From positions 6,470,100 through 6,534,099 of the forward strand of contig NC_091378.1 of assembly GCF_038502225.1 (NCBI RefSeq): a stretch of 64,000 bases of DNA, written 5' to 3'. The stretch comes from Cherax quadricarinatus. Lineage: Eukaryota > Arthropoda > Malacostraca > Decapoda > Parastacidae. This document shows, in pieces, positions 20,938 through 33,617 of this stretch (its first letter is position 1; every line of letters starts with the position of its first letter). Position numbers and translations under genes: made by a program. A model generated the notes under the pieces. It was not told where the DNA came from. It ran no database searches and saw only the letters and a program-made list of their open reading frames with translations.

Positions 20938-21033
20938 AAAAAAGGGCACAATACCGTGACTGGAACAATACACAAATAACCCGCACATAGGGGAAAGAAA
21001 CTTACGACGACGTTTCGGTCCGTCTTGGACCAT
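20938..21033 (-). mobile_element. Half-length type-B foldback
   Basis: Tail AAAAAAAGGGCACAATACCG, then GGAACAATACACAAATAACC, CTTACGACGACGTTTCGGTC, stopping at TTGGACCATTAACAAGT. The second arm is missing. CR1-like 3' sequence (GCAGGCCTACAGGCCATG and GCTACTGGCCCATACTAGGC) continues on both sides, so the element sits inside an older repeat. Confidence 0.8.
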
Positions 21034-21290
21034 TAACAAGTCATGCTACTGGCCCATACTAGGCAGGTCCTTCTGAAATCCAAACCAACAAAATTATCTA
21101 CCCAACCCATTTTTAATGTTACTATAAATACAACAACATAGTGTGATCTATGTGTCCTTAGCACATGTGTCCTTAGCACATGTGTCCATAACACGTGTGG
21201 TGAAACCACATTACAACATACAACATCCAGAACATCCAACTTCACCATCTCACACACGAGTAAACATTACCCAGCAGTGAGAATAACTCA
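21034..21290 (-). repeat. CR1-like 3' relic
   Basis: TGCTACTGGCCCATACTAGG, CAGGTCCTTCTGAAATCCAA and CCAACCCATTTTTAATGTTA match the inverted downstream sequence of other CR1-like ends. 21150-21205 has ATGTGTCCTTAGCAC repeats. No coding sequence. Confidence 0.6.
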
Positions 21291-21518
21291 AGAGGAGAGA
21301 GAGTAGCATCATATGTTAGAATTAAGATAATCTGGTGAAAATAAACAAAAAAAATTGTTAGTTTGAAATTAACAAAGAGAGAATCTATAATTTCAGCGTC
21401 TTGGATGATGCGAGAAAGTTGATACTTGTTGGGAGGATAGTAAGGGAAGGTGTGTTGAGTGCAACCATGCAGTTGTATGCCTAGGTCTAAGGCCTACTTG
21501 AAGCTTTCAAATATTTTA

Positions 21519-21722
21519 GTGGAAGAGCCTCTGCTGGTAGAACCACTGCTGGTAGAACCACTGCTGGCAGAACCACTGCTGGCAGAACCACTGCTGGTAG
21601 AACCACTGCTGGTAGAACCACTGCTGGCAGAACCACTGTTGGTAGAACCACTGCTGGTAGAACCACTGCTGGCAGAACCACTGCTGGTAGAACCACTGCA
21701 GGTAGAACCAGTGCTGGTCGAA
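21519..21722. repeat. 15-bp minisatellite, about 13 copies
   Basis: GCTGGTAGAACCACT / GCTGGCAGAACCACT tandem units. Frames are open on both strands because 15 is a multiple of three. No evidence of a protein. Confidence 0.93.
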
Positions 21723-21779
21723 CCTCGTCAAAGACTTACTGGTAGAGACATGTTTTCACTGCTATTGGACTTTAAGAAT

Positions 21780-21935
21780 GTAGATAGTGGTGGTGAGGTG
21801 GTGGTTGTTGTTGGTGGAGGTTGGTGGTGAGGTGGCGGTTGTTGTTAGTGGTGAGAGGGTCGTTGGTGGTGAGGTTGTTGTTGGTGGTGGTTGTTGTGGT
21901 AGTTGCAATAGTGGTAGTAGTGGTGGTGGGTGTCA
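21780..21935. repeat. GGT/GTT-rich simple repeat
   Basis: Imperfect (GGTGGT/TGT)n. Confidence 0.9.
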
Positions 21936-22769
21936 TTCTACTTACCACAAGAAACCACAAATCCTGTCTTGATCTAGACCAACACAACATGTCACATTTA
22001 TCCCTCCAAACAACACAACTCAGCTGACAAGAATACTTATAACAATTTTATCACAAAAAAATAATTCAAAACGCCTTAATCACGTCACAGTATTTAACCA
22101 TGACACAAACTCATATTGTTTTCGAAGTCCAGATACCTGAAGGACCCCATTAAAATTGAACGAACATCAATTTCGATCACAAGGTAAAAAATGGAACACT
22201 AATTCCGAACACAGATCAGTCAAAAAAGTCGAAATTTTGCCTAGGGAAAAGTAGAGTGGAATTTCGCCCTCAAATTGGATAGTCGCCTATAATAGGGAAC
22301 GTCGTATCAAATTGGATAAGCACTCGCAGATTAGCTAGCTTCCCCGGAGGAGGGGAGATGAGGGAAGAGGAGGAGGGGAGATGAGGGGAGAGGAGGAGGG
22401 GAGATGAGGGGAGAGGAGGAGAGTTGAGGGGAGAAGTGGGCAGGGGTGGAAACAGAGGGGTATAGACTCCAAAATTGGATCTGATACTTGAAATGGTGAG
22501 TGACAAACCCGAGGGGAGAGGGGAAGCGAGAACGAGGGGAGAGGCAGAAGGGGAAGACAATATGGAGGGTAGTGGGAGACGGAAAATTAGTGAGGAGAAA
22601 GCTGAATTCATAGGAATGTGCACGGGGGGAGGGGAGGGGAGGGCAGACACCCGAAGAACTTTCACATCACAGCGAGGCCATCTTCAGATGTGAAACTAAT
22701 AAGGAAGATTAAGCAAGGAATTAGGAAGAGAACACAAGACACAGGGTGTGGGAGAAAGTTCCATACCAA
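21936..22769. other. Mostly unrecognised; purine-rich tract at 22340-22450
   Basis: 22340-22450 carries AGGAGGGGAGATGAGGGGAG repeats of about 21 bp. The remainder has no gene or named repeat. Confidence 0.55.

Positions 22770-22850
<81 letters not shown>
22770..22850. repeat. (TA)n microsatellite
   Basis: About 40 TA units directly abutting the 3' end of an RTE fragment. Confidence 0.98.
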
Positions 22851-22855
<5 letters not shown>

Positions 22856-23407
22856 TATCACACTGGCCGATTCCCACCAAGGCAGGGTGGCCCGAAAAAG
22901 AAAAGCTTTCACCATCATTCACTCCATCACTGTCTTGCCAGAAGGGTGCTTTACACTACAGTTTTTAAACTGCAACATTAACACCCCTCCTTCAGAGTGC
23001 AGGCACTGTACTTCCCATCTCCAGGACTCAAGTTCGGCCTGCCGGTTTCCCTGAACCCCTTCATAAATGTTACTTTGCTCACACTCCAACAGCACGTCAA
23101 GTATTAAAAACCATTTGTCTCCATTCACTCCTATCAAATACGCTCACGCATGCCTGCTGGAAGTCCAAGCCCCTCGCACACAAAACCTCCTTTACCCCCT
23201 CCCTCCAACCTTTCCTAGGCCGACCCCTACCCCGCCTTCCTTCCACTACAGACTGATACACTCTTGAAGTCATTCTGTTTCGCTCCATTCTCTCTACATG
23301 TCCGAACCACCTCAACAACCCTTCCTCAGCCCTCTGGACAACAGTTTTGGTAATCCCGCACCTCCTCCTAACTTCCAAACTACGAATTCTCTGCATTATA
23401 TTCACAC

Positions 23408-23409
<2 letters not shown>
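22851..23409 (-). mobile_element. RTE fragment: C-terminal coding end and 3' UTR
   Basis: The minus-strand frame ending at 23097 contains [46 protein letters not shown] and a stop. It matches the last ~100 residues of the RTE ORF at 47216. The 3' UTR continues to 22851 (GGGTGGCCCGAAAAAGAAAA inverted). There is no RT catalytic motif. Both edges abut (TA)n tracts (22770-22850 and 23424-23477). Confidence 0.9.

Positions 23410-23480
<71 letters not shown>
23410..23480. repeat. (CA)n/(TA)n microsatellite
   Basis: ACACACACAC passing into about 27 TA units, then (ATT)n. Confidence 0.97.
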
Positions 23481-23481
<1 letters not shown>

Positions 23482-23499
23482 TTATTATTATTATTTAGT

Positions 23500-24180
23500 T
23501 CAAATAGCTTTCGTCTACAGACAAAACTTCTTCAGTAGGATACAGAGGTGAGTAAAACTATCTTACTCACTGTGAAACAAAACACAGTTTTACACTTCAG
23601 GACTTTATTTGAGGAAACGTTTCGCCACAAGCGGCTTCTTCAGTCCTAATAGAGAGATTGCTCATTGGGTTACGATGAGGTCTACTGTGTAACCGAAACG
23701 TTCGGGAAATAAACCTCTTTCAGCAGGAATCTCCACGGACAAGCACGTCGGCGACGTCAGGAAGTCTACCGCTGGACTTCCTGTCGGGGTAAACGAACAG
23801 ACACGTGGAAAAAAAAAAAACTGACATTACGGAAACTGTGCTTCAAAATTCAAGTGATCCTCGAAGACTAACAGGAATGTGGTAAAGAGAGGAGGAGTGT
23901 GAGGTAATCAGTCCCTCAGCCTGGAGTCGCTGTGTTCCGTCCATCACTCTTGAAGATGGTACAGCATATGGCCGGAGAAGTGGCTGAGGGACTGACCACC
24001 TCAAATACTATTTCTCCAAGGTTGATGGACTGATTATATCATCTTTATTTCACTACTACACCTACTGCCTCAGTATTTGACTGAAGAAGCCTACTGTGTA
24101 GGTGAAACGTTTCGGAATAAAGACTTCTAACTGTTGCACGTGTGTCTTATTAACTTGATAGTATTGTCTACCATTATTGA
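23500..24180. mobile_element. Two or more overlapping type-A foldback copies
   Basis: 23575-23735 has GAAACGTTTCGCCACAAGCG, GGCTTCTTCAGTCC and the inverse-like CCGAAACGTTCGGGAAATAA. 23880-24180 has GAGGTAATCAGTCCCTCAGC, GGCTGAGGGACTGACCACCT, CTGAAGA (24081), stem II GCCTAC/GTAGGT, GAAACG (24104), AATAAAGACTTCT and the tail ATAGTATTGTCTACCATT. The internal order is scrambled by nesting or deletion. Confidence 0.75.
24081..24107 (+). ncRNA. Hammerhead-like ribozyme core
   Basis: CTGAAGA, A, GCCTAC-TGT-GTAGGT (one G-T pair), GAAACG. Confidence 0.4.
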
Positions 24181-24194
24181 CAAGAACTCAGACA

Positions 24195-24425
24195 GCTCAC
24201 GTTTGGAACATGTTTTTCACGTTTGGAACATGTTTTTCACGTTTGGAACAAGTTTTTCACGTTTTGAACATGTTTTTCACGTTTGGAACATGTTTTTCAC
24301 GCTTTGAACATGTTTTTCACGTTTGGAACATGTTTTTCACGCTTGGAACATGTTTTTCACGTTTGGAACACGTTTTTCACGTTTGGAACATGTTTTACAC
24401 GTTTAAAGCATCTTTTTCACGTTGT
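24195..24425. repeat. 20-bp minisatellite, about 12 copies
   Basis: GTTTTTCACGTTTGGAACAT units with minor variants. Confidence 0.95.
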
Positions 24426-24489
24426 ATAAATATTAGAGAATTGAATGACAGATGATTCTAAGATGAAACAAGGGATTTTTTAACTTTAC

Positions 24490-25490
<1,001 letters not shown>

Positions 25491-25506
25491 TGTATGTATG
25501 TATGTA

Positions 25507-25578
<72 letters not shown>

Positions 25579-25680
25579 CGTGCGTTTTACAGTAATAGTA
25601 CATAATACTATTACAGTAATAGCATATAATACTATTACAGTAAGAGTATTATATACCATTATACACAGAGGATAGTGGAG
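25491..25680. repeat. (GT)n and a 30-bp repeat
   Basis: (TATG)n and (GT)n at 25493-25576, then three copies of ACTATTACAGTAATAG-type units of about 30 bp. Confidence 0.9.
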
Positions 25681-25940
25681 CACGAAATCATCAGTCCTTT
25701 AGCCTTGCAGAACTGTCCATGAACGGTAATGGAAGATAAGATAATCAGTCCCTCAGCCTAGCAACAGGTGAGAAGAAACAAGCCTACTGGTCTATACTTA
25801 CTGACATAGGCCAGTAGGCAGGAATATCCTCAAATTCAACCCTTCACACTCATACATTTATCTAACCCATTTTTAGTACCGGCGCGCACAATTACGAGGA
25901 CAATTGAACTTCCAGTCTTACCCCCGTCTACGACAATGCA
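25681..25940. repeat. Foldback debris and CR1-like 3' relic
   Basis: 25685-25765 has two AATCATCAGTCC/ATAATCAGTCCCTCAGCC blocks typical of foldback interiors. 25770-25900 has AAGCCTACTGGTCTATACTT and CTAACCCATTTTTAGTACC, a CR1-like 3' relic. Confidence 0.6.
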
Positions 25941-26222
25941 CATAAAACCATCCAGCAGAAGTACTTTGCTGGCTAAAACCAACATTTATGTCTCCTAAAC
26001 GAACCAACTCGCCCAACTAAAAGCATAATATCGACTTGGCTATCGCAGTGTTTTGAAGGTAAACAGTGAAGCTGGCATTCTGTCGAGCAGTGCCACCACT
26101 GACTCTTCCCATTCTCTCTTGACTTCTCTCTCTTTTTTGGCTCTCTCTCTTCTCTTTCTCCAGGCTTATCATTATCCATCTCCTCTCCTTTCTACAACAC
26201 ATTCATTCTTGATGTGTACACA
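25941..26222. other. Nothing recognised
   Basis: CT-rich in its second half. No gene. Confidence 0.4.
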
Positions 26223-26480
26223 GAGGTGTTAGTGTCTCTCGTTATGTACACAGAGAGGTGCGAGTCTCTCTAGATATGTACACAAAGAGGTGCGCGTGTC
26301 TCTCGTTATGTACACAGAGGTGTGAGTCTCTCTAGATATGTACACAGAGATGTGTGTCTCTCTCTCGCTATGTACACAGTGAGGTGTGCGTCTCTCTAGA
26401 CATGTACACAGAGAGGTGTGCGTCTCTCTAGATATGTACACAGGTGTGCGTCTCTCTCGTTATGTACACAGAAAGGTGTG
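26223..26480. repeat. ~32-bp minisatellite, about 8 copies
   Basis: TCTCTCTAGATATGTACACA plus GAGAGGTGTGCG, with indels between copies. Confidence 0.9.
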
Positions 26481-26571
26481 CGTCTGTGTTTGTACATTGA
26501 AGGACTTACACCCATTTTAGGAATATTACAGTAGATAGGCATTAAAACCATAAATCAATCCATCAAACCTT

Positions 26572-26574
<3 letters not shown>

Positions 26575-26617
<43 letters not shown>

Positions 26618-26763
26618 ACGTTACTCCGTCCTCTCCTCCCCTCTCTCTCTCCCACTGTTTCTCACGTCATCTCTATTCTCTCTCACACTTATTCTCTCAT
26701 ATTTCTCTCTCCATATTCTGTTTTCTGAGACTTCTGCCAACAAATTCTAGTTACCATTTTTAT
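26575..26763. repeat. (TC)n and CT-rich flank
   Basis: (TC)n at 26575-26614, then degenerate CTCTCTC sequence. Confidence 0.9.
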
Positions 26764-27089
26764 CACGTTCTCCTTCACTCTTACATTCTCCTTCACTCTT
26801 ACATTCTCCTTCACTCTTACATTCTCCTTCACTCTTACATTCTCCTTCACTCTTACATTCTCCTTCACTCTTACATTCTCCTTCACTCTTACATTCTCCT
26901 TCACTCTTACATTCTCCTTCACTCTTACATTCTCCTTCACTCTTACATTCTCCTTCACTCTTACATTCTCCTCCACTCTTACATTCTCCTCCACTCTTAC
27001 ATTCTCCTTCACTCTTATATTCTCCTTCACTCTTACATTCTCCTTCACTCTTACATTCTCCTTCACTCTTACATTCTCCTCCACTCTTA
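26764..27089. repeat. 18-bp satellite array, left segment
   Basis: About 18 copies of TTCTCCTTCACTCTTACA. The array stops in mid-unit where LINE coding sequence starts, and resumes at 28785 with the closely related TTCTCCTCCACTCTTACA. Confidence 0.96.
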
Positions 27090-28492
27090 CCGGAGGGGTT
27101 CAAGGAGGCCAGAGTTACTCCTATCTTCAAGAAAAATAGTAGGTCCGATGTAAGCAACTATAGGCCTGTTAGTATACTCAGTATAATATCTAAAATTCTA
27201 GAGAGGGCGGTGTATTCTCAAGTAGTTAAGTACCTTAATGACAACAACATTCTCCATAGCTATCAATCGGGCTTTAGAAGATCCTACTCAACCGACACCT
27301 CCCTTATTAATCTGATGGATTACCTGAGAATTGAAATGTCAAAGGGGAACCTCATAGGTATGGTAACCTTAGACCTGCAAAAGGCCTTCGATACTGTCAA
27401 CCACAATATATTATGTAATAAACTTCAAGCTATCGGTATAGGTTCTGTAGACTGGTTTAAGTCCTACCTTAGCAACAGGAGACAAATAGTCAAAATCAAC
27501 AAAACAGAATCAGAACCCCTGCCGATAACATGTGGAGTTCTCCAAGGTAGTATTCTGGGTCCCTTATTATTCTTATGTTATGTCAATGATATGCCTATCA
27601 GTGTCAAGTGCAAACTCCTACTGTATGCAGATGACAGTGCTCTGTTAGTGTCAGGTACAGACCCACAAGATATTGCTAATGTTTTAACACTGGAACTGGA
27701 GTCCTGCAGCAAATGGTTAGTAGACAACAAACTATCATTACACCTCGGGAAAACTGAAGCCATTCTCTTTGGCACGAAACATAAACTGAGAAGGGTAAAT
27801 AATTTTAATGTTCAATGTAATGGGGAGCCCATCACTTTGGTTTCATCAGTAAAATATTTGGGAATCCCCTTTGACCCATGCATGTCAGGAGAATTGATAG
27901 GGAACAGTGTAGTAAAGAAAGCGAATGCCAGACTGAAGTTCCTGTATAGACAAGCACAGTGTCTACCTACTGAGGCTCGCAGGACCCTATGTCTAGCCCT
28001 TATACAGTGTCATATGGAATACGCTTGCTCTTCATGGTACTCTGCCTTGACAAAAAAACTGAAAGACTGCAAATCACCCAGAACAAAATCGTAAGATTCA
28101 TCCTGGACCTGGGACCAAGAGAACATGTAGGCCAGGATGAATTACAGCAGTTGGATATGCTGAATGTTGAAGACAGAGTAAAACAACTGAAGCTAAATCA
28201 TGTTTATAAAATTGCTCACAAACAGTGTCCAGAATATCTTGCTGTCAAATTTTTCAAGGTTGGGAACCGCAGCAATCATAGTACTAGGGGGAGAGAGCAC
28301 AACTTTGTAGTACCCACAGTCAGTGGTCAGGCTTCAAACACCTTTTATTGTACAGCAATAAAGGAATGGAACAGACTGCCCGCACATGTCAAAGCCAGTC
28401 ATAGCATGAACCAGTTCAAGAAGAGTGCCAAAAGGTGTCTGATGAATGTAGCTACAGAAAGGGAGGGGAATGATTTTCTATTTTTTAGCTAA
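27090..28492 (+). pseudogene. LINE reverse transcriptase, truncated, one frameshift
   Basis: Reverse transcriptase for target-primed cDNA synthesis. The frame is open from the satellite junction (PEGFKEARVTPIFKK, then SNYRPVSILS). Counting from the Met at 27210: TLDLQKAFDTVNH with catalytic Asp55, GVLQGSILGP at 109-118, and LLLYADDSALL with YADD at 139-142. The WL-DNKLSLHLGKTEAI and VKYLGIPFD motifs follow. A single-base change in the run of seven A near 28050-28056 moves the frame. It continues in 27989-28492 (ERLQITQNKIVRFIL... AIKEWNRLPAHVK... stop). Both catalytic motifs survive, so decay is recent, but the N-terminal half is absent. Confidence 0.9.
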
Positions 28493-28784
28493 CATACGTG
28501 TAAATTTTACCTTATTCCTAGTAATGACCCTCGTATTGTAGATAGTCTTAATGACCTTAGTGTAGTAGATAGTCTTTTTAGTATGATAATAAGATGTTAT
28601 CTTCATTGTAGAATAATAAGAAAATATTATAACCTTTATATTATAATAATAAGGTAAAAGGACCCTAATGGAAATAAGTCACTCTGTCTGACTTTTTTGG
28701 GTTATCCTAGGTTCTCTACACATATGCTGCTATGTATGATAATTCTATGTAACTGTATTTGTGTATACCTGAATAAACTTACTT
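27090..28784 (+). mobile_element. 5'-truncated LINE inserted in the 18-bp satellite
   Basis: An RT fragment of a CR1/L2/jockey-superfamily LINE with a complete 3' UTR. It begins mid-RT with no endonuclease. The 3' UTR (28493-28784) carries AATGGAAATAAGTCACTCTG, TTTTTTGGGTTATCCTAGG and CCTGAATAAACTTACTT. The same satellite lies on both sides, so a duplication cannot be resolved. Confidence 0.92.
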
Positions 28785-29960
28785 ATTCTCCTCCACTCTT
28801 ACATTCTCCTCCATTCTTACATTCTCCTCCACTCTTACATTCTCCTCCACTCTTTCATTCTCCTCCACTCCTTCATTCTCCTCCACTCCTTCATTCTCCT
28901 CCACTCCTTCATTCTCCTCCACTCCTTCATTCTCCTCCACTCCTTCATTCTCCTCCACTCTTACATTCTCCTCCACTCTTACATTCTCCTCCACTCCTTC
29001 ATTCCCCTCCACTCCTTCATTCTCCTCCACTCTTACATTCTCCTCCATTCTTACATTCTCCTCCACTCTTACATTCTCCTCCACTCTTTTATTCTCCTCC
29101 ACTCCTTCATTCTCCTCCACTCCTTCATTCTCCTCCACTCCTTCATTCTCCTCCACTCCTTCATTCTCCTCCACTCCTTCATTCTCCTCCACTCCTTCAT
29201 TCTCCTCCACTCCTTCATTCTCCTCCACTCCTTCATTCTCCTCCACTCTTACATTCTCCTCCACTCTTACATTCTCCTCCACTCCTTCATTCTCCTCCAC
29301 TCCTTCATTCTCCTCCACTCCTTCATTCTCCTCCACTCCTTCATTCTCCTCCACTCCTTCATTCTCCTCCACTCCATCATTCTCCACCACTCCTTCATTC
29401 TCCTCCACTCCTTCATTCTCCTCCACTCTTACATTCTCCTCCACTCTTACATTCTCCTCCACTCTTACATTCTCCTCCACTCCTTCATTCTCCTCCACTC
29501 CTTCATTCTCCTCCACTCCTTCATTCTCCTCCACTCCTTCATTCTCCTCCACTCTTACATTCTCCTCCACTCTTACATTCTCCTCCACTCTTACATTCTC
29601 CTCCACTCCTTCATTCTCCTCCACTCCTTCATTCTCCTCCACTCCATCATTCTCCACCACTCCTTCATTCTCCTCCACTCCTTCATTCTCCTCCACTCTT
29701 ACATTCTCCTCCACTCTTACATTCTCCTCCACTCTTACATTCTCCTCCACTCCATCATTCTCCACCACTCCTTCATTCTCCTCCACTCCTTCATTCTCCT
29801 CCACTCTTACATTCTCCTCCACTCTTACATTCTCCTCCACTCTTACATTCTCCTCCACTCCTTCATTCCCCTCCACTCTTACATTCCCCTCCACTCTTAC
29901 ATTCCACTCTACTCTTACATTCTCCTCCACTCTTTCATTCTCTTCCACTCTTACATTCTC
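28785..29960. repeat. 18-bp satellite array, right segment, about 65 copies
   Basis: TTCTCCTCCACTCTTACA and TTCTCCTCCACTCCTTCA units (18 bp), with patches of the two types and occasional CACCACTCC units. Because 18 is a multiple of three, both strands stay open. Confidence 0.97.
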
Positions 29961-32900
29961 GCTTGGGAGAAGTGTGAAGTTGGGCGGGAGGTGTGAAGGT
30001 GGGCGGGATGTGTGAAGGTGGGCGGGAGGTGTGAAGGTGGGCGGGAGGAGTGAAGGTGAGCGTGAAGTGTGAAGTTGGGCGGGAGGTGTGAAGGTGGGCG
30101 AGATGTGTGAAGGTGGGCGGGAGGTGTGAAGGTGGGTGGAATGTGTGAAGGTGGGCGGGAGGTGTAAAGGTGGGCGAGAGGTGTGAAGGTGGGCGGGAGG
30201 TGTGAAGGTGGGCGAGATGTGTGAAGGTGGGCGGGAGGTGTGAAGGTGGGTGGAATGTGTGAAGGTGGGCGGGAGGTGTAAAGGTGGGCGAGAGGTGTGA
30301 AGGTGGGCAGGTGTGAAGGAGGGCGGGAGGTGTGAAAGTGGGCGGGAGATGTGAAAATGGGCGGGAGGTGTGAAGGTGGGCGGGAGGTGTGAAAGTGGGC
30401 GGGAGGTGTGAAGGTGGGCGGGAGGTGTGAAAGTGGGCGAGAGGTGTGAAAGTGGGCGGGAGGTGTGAAGGTGGGAGGGAGGTGTGAAGTTGGACGGGAG
30501 GTGTGAAAGTAGGCGGGAAGTGTGAAGGTGGGCGGGAGGTGTGAAGGTGGGCGTGAAAGTGGGCAGGAGGTGTGAAGGTGGGCAGGTGTGAAGGTGGGCG
30601 GGAGGTGTGAAGGTGGGCGGGAGGCGTGAAAGTGGGCGGGAGGTGTGAAAGTGGGAGGGAGGTGTGAACGTGGGTGGGAGGTGTGAAGGTGGGCGGGATG
30701 TGTGAAGGCGGGCGAGATGTGTGAAGGTGGGCGGGAGGTGTGAAGGTGGGCGGGAAGTGTGAAGTTGGGCGGGAGGTGTGAAGGTGGGCGGCGGGAGGTG
30801 TGAAGGTGGGCGGGAGGTGTGAAAGTGGGTGGGAGGTGTGAAGGTGGGCGGGAGGTGTGAAAGTGAGCGGGAGGTGTGAAAGTGGGCGGGAGGTGTGAAA
30901 GTGAGCGGGAGGTGTGAAAGTGGGCGGGAGGTGTGAAAGTGAGCGGGAGGTGCGAAAGTGGGCGGGAGGTGTGAAAGTGAGTGGGAGGTGTGAAAGTGAG
31001 CGGGAGGTGTGAAAGTGGGCGGGAGGTGTGAAAGTGGGCGGGAGGTGTGAAAGTGAGTGGGAGGTGTGAAAGTAGGCGGGAGGTGTGAAAGTGGGCGGGA
31101 GGTGTGAAAGTGAGTGGGAGGTGTGAAAGTGGGCGGGAGGTGTGAAAGCGAGTGGGAGGTGTGAAAGTGGGCGGGAGGTGTGAAAGTGAGCGGGAGGTGT
31201 GAAAGTGAGCGGGAGGTGTGAAAGTGAGCGGGAGGTGTGAAAGTGAGCGGGAGGTGTGAAAGTGAGCGGGAGGTTTGAAAGTGAGCGGGAGGTGTGAAAG
31301 TGAGCGGGAGGTGTGAAAGTGAGCGGGAGGTGTGAAAGTGAGCGGGAGGTGTGCCAGTGAGCGTGAGGTGTGAAAGTGCGCGGGAGGTGTGAAAGTGAGC
31401 GGGAGGTGTGAAAGTGAGCGGGAGGTGTGAAAGTGAGCGGGAGGTGTGAAAGTGGGCGGGAGGTGTGAAAGTGAGTGGGAGGTGTGAATGTGGGCGGGAG
31501 GTGTGAAAGTGAGCGGGAGGTGTGAAAGTGAGCAGGTGTGAAAGTGAGCGGGAGGTGTGAAAGTGGGCGGGAGGTGTGAATGTGGGCGGGAGGTGTGAAA
31601 GTGGGCGGGAGGTGTGAAAGTGAGCGGAGGTGTGAAAGTGGGCGGGAGGTGTGAAAGTGTGGGGGTGGTGTGAAAGTGGGCGGGAGGTGTGAAAGTGAGC
31701 GGGAGGTGTGAAAGTGGGCGGGAGGTGTGAAAGTGAGCGGGAGGTGTGAAAGTGGGCGGGAGGTGTGATAGTGTGCGGGAGGTGTGAAAGTGAGCGGGAG
31801 GTGTGAAAGTGGGCGGGAGGTGTGAAAGTGGGCGGGAGGTGTGAAAGTGGGCGGGAGGTGTGAAAGTGGGCGGGAGGTGTGAAAGTGGGCGGGAGGTGTG
31901 AAAGTGGGCGGGAGGTGTGAAAGTGAGCGGGAGGTGTGAAAGTGAGCGGGAGGTGTGAAAGTGAGCGGGAGGTGTGAAAGTGAGCAGGAGGTGTGAAAGT
32001 GAGCAGGTGTGAAAGTGAGCGGGAGGTGTGAAAGTGAGCGGGAGGTGTGAAAATGAGCGGGAGGTGTGAAAGTGAGCGGGAGGTGTGAAAGTGAGCGGGA
32101 GGTGTGAAAGTGAGCGGGAGGTGTGAAAGTGAGCGGGAGGTGTGAAAGTGGGCGGGAGGTGTGAAAGTGAGCGGGAGGTGTGAAAGTGAGCGGGAGGTGT
32201 GAAAGTGAGCGGGAGGTGTGAAAGTGAGCGGGAGGTGTGAAAGTGAGCGGGAGGTGTGAAAGTGAGCGGGAGGTGTGAAAGTGAGCGGGAGGTGTGAAAG
32301 TGAGCGGGAGGTGTGAAAGTGAGCGGGAGGTGTGAAAGTGGGCGGGAGGTGTGAAAGTGAGCGGGATGTGTGAAAGTGAGCAGGAGGTGTGAAAGTGAGC
32401 GGGAGGTGTGAAAGTGGGCGGGAGGTGTGAAAGTGAGCGGGAGGTGTGAAAGTGGGCGGGAGGTGTGAAAGTGAGCGGGAGGTGTGAAAGTGAGCGGGAG
32501 GTGTGAAAGTGAGCGGGAGGTGTGAAAGTGTGCGGGAGGTGTGAAAGTGAGCGGGAGGTGTGAAAGTGAGCGGGAGGTGTGAAAGTGAGCGGGAGGTGTG
32601 AAAGTGGGCGGGAGGTGTGAAAGTGAGCGGGAGGTGTGAAAGTGAGCGGGAGGTGTGAAAGTGGGCGGGAGGTGTGAAAGTGAGCGGGAGGTGTGAAAGT
32701 GAGCGGGAGGTGTGAAAGTGAGCGGGAGGTGTGAAAGTGGGCGGGAGGTGTGAAAGTGAGCGGGAGGTGTGAAAGTGGGCGGGAGGTGTGAAAGTGAGCG
32801 GGAGGTGTGAAAGTGGGCGGGAGGTGTGAAAGTGAGCGGGAGGTGTGAAAGTGAGCGGGAGGTGTGAAAGTGGGCGGGAGGTGTGAAAGTGAGCGGGAGG

Positions 32901-33617
32901 TGTGAAAGTGGGCGGGAGGTGTGAAAGTGAGCGGGAGGTGTGAAAGTGAGCGGGAGGTGTGAAAGTGGGCGGGAGGTGTGAAAGTGAGCGGGAGGTGTGA
33001 AAGTGGGAGGGAGGTGTGAAAGTGAGCGGGAGGTGTGAAAGTGAGCGGGAGGTGTGAAAGTGGGCGGGAGGTGTGAAAGTGAGCGGGAGGTGTGAAAGTG
33101 GGCGGGAGGTGTGAAAGTGAGCGGGAGGTGTGAAAGTGAGCGGGAGGTGTGAGTGGGCGGGAGGTGTGAAAGTGGGCGGGAGGTGTGAAAGTGAGCGGGA
33201 GGTGTGAAAGTGGGCGGGAGGTGTGAAAGTGAGCGGGAGGTGTGAAAGTGGGCGGGAGGTGTGAAAGTGAGCGGGAGGTGTGAAAGTGAGCGGGAGGTGT
33301 GAAAGTGGGCGGGAGGTGTGAAAGTGAGCGGGAGGTGTGAAAGTGGGCGGGAGGTGTGAAAGTGAGCGGGAGGTGTGAAAGTGAGCGGGAGGTGTGAGTG
33401 GGCGGGAGGTGTGAAAGTGAGCGGGAGGTGTGAAAGTGAGCGGGAGGTGTGAAAGTGGGCGGGAGGTGTGAAAGTGAGCGGGAGGTGTGAAAGTGGGCGG
33501 GAGGTGTGAAAGTGAGCGGGAGGTGTGAAAGTGAGTGGGAGGTGTGAGTGGGCGGGAGGTGTGAAAGTGAGCGGGAGGTGTGAAAGTGAGCGGGAGGTGT
33601 GAAAGTGGGCGGGAGGT
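29961..33617. repeat. 19-bp satellite array, about 190 copies
   Basis: GCGGGAGGTGTGAAAGTGA units with GTGG/GTGA alternation. 29961-30800 is diverged (GAAGGTGGGC, GATGTGTGAA), 31000-33617 is far more uniform. A few shortened units occur (31537, 33150, 33392). No relation to the LINE at its right border is seen. Confidence 0.97.
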
